A stretch of 64,000 bases of DNA from assembly GCA_001695595.3 (NCBI GenBank), contig MBPM02000030.1, positions 682,001 to 746,000 of the forward strand, in the 5' to 3' direction. The stretch's first letter is position 1; every line of letters begins with the position of its first letter. The DNA comes from Plasmopara viticola. Lineage: Eukaryota; Oomycota; Peronosporomycetes; Peronosporales; Peronosporaceae. The translations under genes and the position numbers were made by a program. Shown here piece after piece: positions 57,521 through 64,000 of the stretch. The notes under the pieces were generated by a model. The model made no database searches, was not told the DNA's origin, and was given only the letters and a program-made list of their open reading frames with translations.

Positions 57521-58904
57521 TCAGCGACTGCGGCTGCGGCTGCGGCTGCGAGGTCCACCTGCCGATGGTGGAGGCTGAGGAGACCTGAGCAGGAGCAAAC
57601 AAAAGACATGTCAGCAAAAACGCAGCAAAAAAAAATACACAGCACAGACACGTGCCAGCTACGGTCATTTCGAGATTCACGACGCGATCCGTGGCGCGAC
57701 GACATCTCCGATCGACTGTAGCGACGAAACCCTTGAGGAGACTTGTCCATTCCTCTTTCATCATACTCGCGGGGTGCGCGCTCTTCATCCCGCGTACGCA
57801 AATCATAGCATGGACGCCTCTCAGACTGCTGAAAAACGTCGACATCACTCGAGCGCTCGTAAGAGCGCTCACCAGGAAAGTCATGCGAACGCTCACGCAT
57901 GCCCAAAGTATCCTCGCCTCTTCGCATGGTGCTACTGCTGTGGCGACGGTAGCGCACAGGAGAGCTGCTGCGTCCCCGATTTTCCAGGTCTCCAAGACCG
58001 TGTCGAGATGAATGTTGACGAGTCGAGTGGTGACGATGATGGTGACGGCGGTGATCAAGCTCGTCTTCGTACCTGCTCTTCCTGCCGGCTTGCGAATCGA
58101 ATGAGTCGTAGCGTACACGTCCACCGCTTCGTTCTTCGCCATCAAAAGTACTATGGCCATCATGAGGCATGCGTTTCGGTCCATCACCTTTACTCCTACG
58201 AACGCATGGCATCGAAAAAATCAGCAAGGTCATATTTTCTAAAGTCAGACTTCAGTTGCTCCACGTACTTGCGGAAATTGTAGTCTGTACGCAGCTGCTG
58301 ACCCGCAATCATAATTGTGGCACCGTGCGCCTTCTTTGCCGACAAAATGTCAGTGTAGTCAACAAAGGCTGACATGGGGGCGCCGGGTCTGGCCTGCGGC
58401 AGCACTTTGACATTCTTGACCTCTCCAAATCGACCGAAAGCCTGGTCGAGTTCACTCATTCTGATGTGGGATGGAATGTTGGCTACGAACAAATTAGGTG
58501 ACGCGCTGACGGGAACTCGAGAGTTGTGCGTCAGGGGGAGCGGCGTCTGGCCCACGGGGTCCTGCATGGACGACGGCGGGCCATCGAAGCGGCGCTGAGT
58601 ACCATGTGAGACCGCAAAGGCTACGCGCAGGCGACGACCACCCAACTCCTTGTCATTCATTTGTCGAACGGCAAGTTCAGCGTCCTCGAGCCGCTCATAG
58701 TGCACGAATGCGTAACCTTTCTTAACGGCACACTGTTCGATGGGACCGAACTACAGAGAGAGAATGAGCTGAGACAGATAACAAAGACAGTGCGCAAAAG
58801 AACGATCAAACCTTCCCAAACTCTTCCTCCACGTCGCGCTGTGTGAGCTCGTAGAAAAGATTGCCCACGTAGAGCTTGGTCGACGCCATGGGGGTCTCTT
58901 CCAT
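57521..58904 (-). CDS. SR-type splicing factor, two RRMs plus RS tail, 390 aa
   Basis: Four exons on the minus strand: 58904-58812, 58750-58269, 58195-57652 and 57574-57521. The introns are 61, 73 and 77 bp, giving 391 codons. RRM1 (about 10-80) shows RNP2 LYVGNL and RNP1 KKGYAFVHY; RRM2 (about 116-190) shows LFVANI and SAFVDY. The rest is rich in Arg, Ser and His and ends in an RSRSRSRSR run. Two RRMs with an RS tail is the layout of SR proteins, which bind exonic pre-mRNA and recruit the spliceosome in the nucleus. If the second intron is kept, translation stops at the TAG that forms its own acceptor (58198-58196), giving a 215-aa form without the RS tail. The last acceptor could instead be ten bases upstream with a shifted donor; the C-terminal RS run would be unchanged. 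Confidence 0.88.
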
Positions 58905-58977
58905 CTCACCTTGAGGAGGATTACACAAGTGGATCTGTAGCTCTAGGATTGGCTGAAACTTGACCAGTCGTGTAGCC
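58905..58977. promoter_or_regulatory. 73-bp bidirectional promoter
   Basis: The start codons of the SR factor (minus) and CFAP36 (plus) are only 73 bp apart, so both promoters and leaders share this stretch. An ATTGG (CCAAT on the minus strand) lies at 58948-58952. No other known element stands out. Confidence 0.55.
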
Positions 58978-60316
58978 ATGGTGGATCTTTGCGAAACGAC
59001 GCAGTTGGGAACGACGATGGCCGGCGCATTAACGACGGAAGAGAGCGACTGGGTGTTCGACTATGTACTTAATCTATTTCGCTCGCCAGCATGGGAGTTG
59101 CCGGTCATGTGCTTCATTGACGATAACTGTGCTAGCTTCGACACAGACGAAGAGAACAAATTTATTTACTCGGAGTTGCACGCACAATTTCGCGAGGTAA
59201 TTCAGAACGTTTTAGGATCGCACTTGGCCGAAATGGGGCTTGCGGCTACAGACTTTGCAAACATATGTGAGAAGCAGCGCGATGCAGAGGGGAAGTATGT
59301 CAGTGATGGTGTTAGTGCGGACGTAATAAACCAGATTTTAGCTATGGACGACTTTTTGAGCTTTAAAAAGCTCATGGTCAAGCGCAATCTTGAGCTTGAG
59401 CTGGAAGCAATAAAGGAGCTGCGTGAAGAGATTATTGAAGACGAACACGATTTCGAGGCGCAGTTCATGGAGCTCAGTGTACTCTACAAGCACGAGGAAA
59501 TGGAGCAGGCAAACCTGGAGGCGGCACTCGCCATGTCTTTGGTCGTGCAAGGTGAGCAGCTACAACTTGTGCCGGCGGAAACAAAGGTTGCCGAAGACAA
59601 ACATGCTAGTGATGGCTATGAGTGCAGGCAGTTGTCGCGTGTGGACGTACAGCAGCAAATTCGTGAGAGTAAGAAGAAGGCGAAGGAGATTTGTATGAGA
59701 AACAAAGAGTCTCTCGAAGAAAATCGCAAAAAGCAGCGCGAGTGGCAACAGGCGGCTGAAATCTCCGAAGTTGAAATTAAACGGCGTGAAGAATATTTAA
59801 AAAAGCAACGAGATCGACTGATTGAAAAGAAGAAACGCGAGCGTGAGGCGCACCTCAAAGAGTACCAACAGGAGCAAAAAGCGACAGCGCTTGAACCTCC
59901 TTTACAGCTTGTTGAAAAGCTTCAAAGCAACCATTTTGAAGAGACGAAAAAATCAGAAGAACTAGAGCGTAGGAATGCGCTGCGTATTGCTTTGGCGCGC
60001 CGCATGAAGCAGGACTTACTCGAGTCGGCGAAATCAGAGGCCCTTGAACCATGTCGCTCAGACAGTTTTGAGGTGCACCAGGTGCAAGCAATGTTATGCA
60101 TGGTATGAGCACGACCTGACTATGTGATCACTGACTTTGTTGATGAAGCTAATGGAGCTTGACGACAAGCTCCAGCGTGTCGAGAATCTTCGTCGACAGA
60201 GCCAAGTGCGGGAGAACAAGGTTAGGGCCAAGCTGGTGAGTGGCTTTCCATTCGTTCAATTTGATGATTCCGCTGAGTGACGTTATTTGCGACAGAAAGC
60301 GGGTTTACAATCATAA
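58978..60316 (+). CDS. CFAP36: CFAP36-like BART-domain protein, 410 aa
   Basis: Exons 58978-60102, 60149-60235 and 60296-60316, with introns of 46 and 60 bp, give 411 codons. The first ATG in the frame is 58978; the open frame upstream begins only at a TTG. Residues about 23-140 match the BART-like domain of CFAP36/CCDC104: WVFDYVLNLFRSPAWELPV, then FIDDNCASFDTDEENK and SELHAQFREVIQNVLG. In animals this domain binds the GTP form of ARL3 and the protein is found at cilia. Residues about 140-400 are long charged helices or coiled coil. The last exon adds only six residues; if its GTGAGT donor is not used, translation runs on to a TGA at 60278-60280. Retention suggests a lineage that makes flagellate zoospores. 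Confidence 0.9.
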
Positions 60317-61357
60317 TCACTTTCGTAAGTCACAAGCTACGCGACAACGATGCACACTGTGAAAAGTTGATTAATTAATAAGTGATACAAATAGGGGCTT
60401 CTCTTAAATTCCATTTGGTACGGGAAAGGTGTATGCTGGAGTCAAAACGTGGTTTTATTATGATAGGGTACCTCGATACTTGCCTGCTTTGAAACTGATG
60501 TCACTCTTGACAGAGATGAATCAGAGACGCTGGTAACAATATGAATAAATGTACAATACATTTGATTATGGGCCATTAAGCCCCCCCACAGTTTCGTTGA
60601 TTTCACCCACACTCGCTTTCTAGAGCACCCCTACACCATATTCTCGGTATGGTGAGACACAAAAATGCGCAAATAGTCGAAAGGCAAAAAACTAGCGAGC
60701 TCTCTAAGCCAATTATTGTATACACAACCCGGAGACGACGCAGCTTCCTCGCAATTGGTTCCCTGCCGTCGCGTCCACCAGGGGTAGAAATCAAGGTGGG
60801 CCACAAGGCCTCAAAATTGACGGTTCAATTGCCTCGATTAAAACAGTCTGCGGTGTTCAAAAAATGTTCGTGGCAAAAGGGTGGTTGGTACTAAAAAGAT
60901 GGATCTTTGACTTGCCGCGATCCTTCTTGCTAGAAGCAAAACCTGTCGCCAAGCTGCAAACTCATTACATCGGTCAGAATTCGCTCGCCCCAATGACAAA
61001 CGTCTGACGTCGCTTTTACCAGCACTGCGACATTAGCTGCTGAGATTGGTGGACATCTAATCAAGGGACTGCTAGAAAACGCGGCACAAGGAATTGACGA
61101 CAGCACCTGGTATGTGAGGAGTGTTGTGGATTAACAGCTGAAGTACATTATGTGCACCGGAAACGTGTTCAAGTCGATTTCGCGTGATTACAGCAAATCT
61201 TTACCGATATTTGCGCGCATAGAATGATTAGACGATCGTTATTATTCATATTACATATGTGGATAACATACATTATTATTAGCCTAAACAAAACGTGCAA
61301 ATAAAACGCTTATACATTTTTTTTCTGCACAAGTCGTCTTCACTTTATTGTTCAACA
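60317..61357. other. gene-free stretch
   Basis: No supported gene. The 81-codon frame at 60649-60894 is basic but has no motif, and its opposite strand is also open. Confidence 0.5.
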
Positions 61358-61366
61358 TTCATTTGT

Positions 61367-61703
61367 TCAGGGAAAAGGTTGGGGTGACGCCCTCCTTCCA
61401 AGCGCGGGGGCTAAATGCTCGCGCGCTTCGGTCAGGTGCTCTCGGGCATTCGCAGGTCTCTAACGAGTCTCACCCTCGACGCGACGGTCTCCAGCACCAG
61501 GGCGCCACTTGGGCTCTTACCAAGTCAGAGATAAACAGAATAATGGAAGACCCCCACGACCTCGGTGCTGGCTGCACTGCCCGCCGAACGAGACCCGACG
61601 TATGCGGACACCACTCTATGCCGTGGATTAGCCAGACTGTGCCTAGCACGTGCATAACTTGGCAACGCGATAACGTAATACAATACGATACAATACAATA
61701 CAC
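61367..61703 (+). mobile_element. LINE-derived mini-element B, 337 bp
   Basis: It joins the 5' end of the LINE (GGAAAAGGTTGGGGTGACGC, as at the 5' end of copy A near 23042) to a 29-bp scrap of the RT end (CCACTTGGGCTCTTACCAAG) and then to the 3' end shared with copies A and C (ACGAGACCCGACGTATGCGG... and an AATACAATAC tail). TTCATTTGT flanks it at 61358-61366 and 61704-61712, consistent with a 9-bp target duplication. So a tiny element with both LINE ends inserted as a unit. Confidence 0.8.
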
Positions 61704-62399
61704 TTCATTTGTATTCTTCAAACTCGATCAGTGCTCGACTGGTCTCAAAACCAACAGTAATAAATCTCTGTACGACCAGCTTAACGGTACATTATTGTCG
61801 ATCGAGGCGTCCAAGTTCAACACTCCCACTCGACTCGGCAATGCTTGACGCTTGGACGCCAAGCCCGTCTCGAAGCAAAGTAAAATGTGTGGCAGGAATG
61901 TGCTTGGTTAGAGGTCGATCAGCATGCCAAGCTTGATGCCTGTTCGGTGCAATATCCGCTGTGGATTAGTGGTTGAAGAATATAGTGTAAGCCTGTCCAA
62001 GTCGAATCGCGTGATTAGGATAAGTCTTTTCCGATGAAAAGACGCATAGGACGATTGGATGTATGTTTCGACTTACAATTTATATGTGGACTACCCTACA
62101 TATGGATCAGATAGCTCTTCACATGAAGTCACTTCCAAAAATCACTTCTCCCGTACAAGTCGTCTTCACTTTACAGTACAGACTTTTGTTTCCTCGCTCA
62201 GTGCTCACTCGATACCAGCAGGTTTTAAACCTAATTTATGAAAGATATATGGATAAAAAGTGTCAAGTCGAGAAGCTCAATGCGAAGATTTTGATGCAGC
62301 TGATTGTGACTCATTAGATAATGAAGAAGCCATACAAGATCAAAAATGGCGCCTGAAAGCCAGTAGCACTCGGAAGCTCAGCCTATTGTAAATTTGCAT

Positions 62400-62530
62400 T
62401 ATAAGCCCGCTAGCAAACGACCACGTACTGAACACGACTACGAAGGCTCTCATCGAGCGATTCAAGATGACGAATGTCGGTCGATTTCTATTATATTTGG
62501 GCTTGGAGTTGATCAGTTAATTTTATCATT
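62400..62530 (+). pseudogene. Copia reverse-transcriptase scrap
   Basis: A plus-strand frame at about 62436-62512 reads ALIERFKMTNVGRFLLYLGL. This matches the stretch after the YVDD box in Copia reverse transcriptases, where the family has a (K/R)F.M.DLG...FLG(I/L)E pattern. Neighbouring sequence is too decayed to extend it. Confidence 0.6.
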
Positions 62531-62649
62531 GCCAGTGGCACGTGCGGGGATATAGCTGTCACCACTACACTACTCCACTCCACTCAGTACAACTTGGTCA
62601 AACCAGCATGCTCTGACATGGAGCGTGCACATATCATCAGTGTTCAGCT

Positions 62650-63840
62650 TTTCCGCTAAAAAATCTCGTTTAGATGAGAGGTGTAAAGTTCGTAAAACTC
62701 TCTAAAGTCGCGACCTTTGTAAAACTTGGCCATCTCATCCGACCCTCCGAAGCGTCTTGAAACGTTTTTTTAACAAACTTAGCAAATTTGTCGATCACTT
62801 CCAATTTGTTCTGTAGCAAACACCTTTGAGTGCGAGTACTCATCATTAAGCGTACTTACCGCTAAATGCAAGGAACCAAACACAGTACTGTGGATGATTT
62901 CTAGTCAGGCTTTAGTGACCTCGTCATATAGCTCGCGTTTGCTTACCGAGTGCACATTCACCACATAGCCCCTACTGCTTCATCAAGGTAATGTCGATGC
63001 ATGCGCTATATATTTTAAAGATAGCGAGTATGCCCACAAGCGTGTGGTGCGTTACCAAGCTGCCGCGCAAGCTATATTGGCTGGCTAATAAAGAATTTAA
63101 GAACCGTAATCTTCAAGACGGATGTGTTTTTCACGAAAGCAGAAGGCTTTAAGTAGGTGCTCGCAAAGGCAGAAAATAGCTTTTTAAGTTATGCATGACA
63201 GCAAATTTTGCTGACGAGGTCATTGCGACAGGCTGAAGGGATCGCAAAGTGGTATCAAGTCATACCTCTAGCCTCTCATTTGGTCACATTGGCGATGTTG
63301 GCCTAGAAATGCGCAAAGGCGCTCAAATGGAGCGTCCAATTTTGTCAAAGCCCTGCTTTGGATAAATCAAATGCTGAACATACAGCAGCTTTTCAGCCAC
63401 CTATCCCCAATCGCTCGGGGATGTCCTCCACGAAGCGTTGTTGGTACATAGTTTCGCTTCCATCGTCATCGTAAGCAAGTTCGATACCAAACAAACAGTG
63501 CCGGTAATTTTTCAGCGCGTCTTGTTGCTAGCGGGCTAATTGTGCACTCGGGCTTCCTGTTGCAATGGTATCATCCATATACACCAGTACAAGCAAGCGG
63601 TAATTACGCTATATGTTGATGTACAGAAATGGGCTGATTGCAAAACCTTTATAAACAAAACCTCGTAAAACGTCTCGTTCGTCGAAGCGGTAATTACGCT
63701 ATATGTTGATGTACAGAAATAGGCTGATGGCGAAACATTTATAGACAAAAACTCGTCGAACGTCTCGTTTTTTGAAGAAGGTCAATTGTGCACTAGCTGG
63801 TAAAATGCATAGTATATGTTTATATCAGGTCTTTAGTTCG
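62650..63840 (-). pseudogene. Copia pol relics, rearranged
   Basis: On the minus strand a reverse-transcriptase box VYMDDTIATGSP lies near 63585-63550, followed by FGIELAYDDDGSETMYQQRF toward 63430. Farther along the same strand (about 62990-62690) come pre-integrase and integrase pieces (GECALGKQTRA; STLNDEYSHSKVF). Intact Copia elements have integrase before RT, so this is either two nested copies or a rearranged one. Stops and shifts are frequent. Confidence 0.65.
63595..63774. repeat. 90-bp tandem duplication inside the Copia RT relic
   Basis: AAGCGGTAATTACGCTATAT starts both copies, at 63595 and 63685, and the two 90-bp units match closely through a GTCTCGTT word. Ninety bases is 30 codons, so the duplication keeps the frame. 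It sits just before the VYMDD box. Confidence 0.8.
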
Positions 63841-64000
63841 CAACTACTTGCTACCTCTAAGTCAATCATCTATATAGGCCAATCAGATAAACTTAACTAT
63901 TCGGGCGCAATTATCGCACCAACCGGGCGCATTTATCTTGAGTCCTATTATCCATGTGTTTATCGATTATGTAAAGTTTGCTTGTTTGCGCCTTTGAGCA

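Larger units (their letters stand above)
61713..64000. other. no intact gene; retroelement debris
   Basis: Nothing beyond the Copia relics listed separately. Small open frames at 61709-62317 lack any motif. Confidence 0.5.

Noticed and set aside
57493..57651. Continuous reading of the SR gene through 57651-57493
   Set aside because: That stretch gives a hydrophobic, Cys- and Ala-rich sequence unlike an SR tail. Treating it as an intron leads to a proper RSRSRSRSR end.
58960..58977. TTG start for CFAP36
   Set aside because: The first ATG in the frame (58978) precedes the conserved domain and suits a eukaryotic gene.
1..64000. RXLR, CRN or other secreted effector genes
   Set aside because: I looked for a signal peptide followed by RxLR-EER or LxLFLAK in the gene-poor arms and saw no convincing case.

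Overview
The window reads as nuclear DNA of an oomycete, probably a Phytophthora or downy-mildew relative. This rests on GT-AG introns of about 46-92 bp, proteins of oomycete style (START-FYVE-WW, ankyrin-PDZ, multi-PDZ), a retained cilium gene (CFAP36), and repeat-rich gaps full of decayed transposons. The species cannot be named from sequence alone. No rRNA, true tRNA gene, CRISPR array or recognisable RXLR/CRN effector was found.

Layout. 1-14.05 kb is gene-poor: decayed sequence, two tRNA-derived SINE-like copies (7.1-7.65 kb), a frameshifted coding relic (10.44-10.88 kb) and a perfect 20-bp hairpin (11.30 kb). 14.06-16.96 kb is a Mutator-like DNA transposon with 21-bp perfect terminal inverted repeats, an 8-bp target duplication and a dead transposase. 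17.08-21.79 kb holds two convergent genes: an ankyrin/PDZ-like protein (+) and a START-FYVE-WW protein (-). 21.95-23.39 kb carries two LINE-derived insertions with intact target-site duplications. 23.4-29.5 kb is gene-free apart from coding relics and a ~545-bp tandem duplication.

The main gene island is 29.56-44.77 kb: a six-exon EF-hand/coiled-coil protein (+); a four-exon 1,230-aa protein with three TPFG-type modules and four PDZ-like domains (-); DNA polymerase eta in four exons (-); and an NPC1 sterol transporter (+). From 46.0 to 50.2 kb lies a diverged satellite-like array of ~350-bp units. 51.2-55.5 kb is an old Copia retrotransposon with both LTRs. 57.5-60.3 kb is a compact divergent pair, an SR splicing factor (-) and CFAP36 (+), with 73 bp between start codons. 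The end of the window has a 337-bp mini-LINE and Copia relics.

The genes do not form one pathway. They cover membrane and lipid handling (NPC1, START-FYVE, PDZ scaffolds), translesion DNA synthesis (Pol eta), splicing (SR protein) and cilium biology (CFAP36). Exon joins were worked out by hand from reading-frame phase and splice signals; every join given keeps the frame open, but none has transcript support here.
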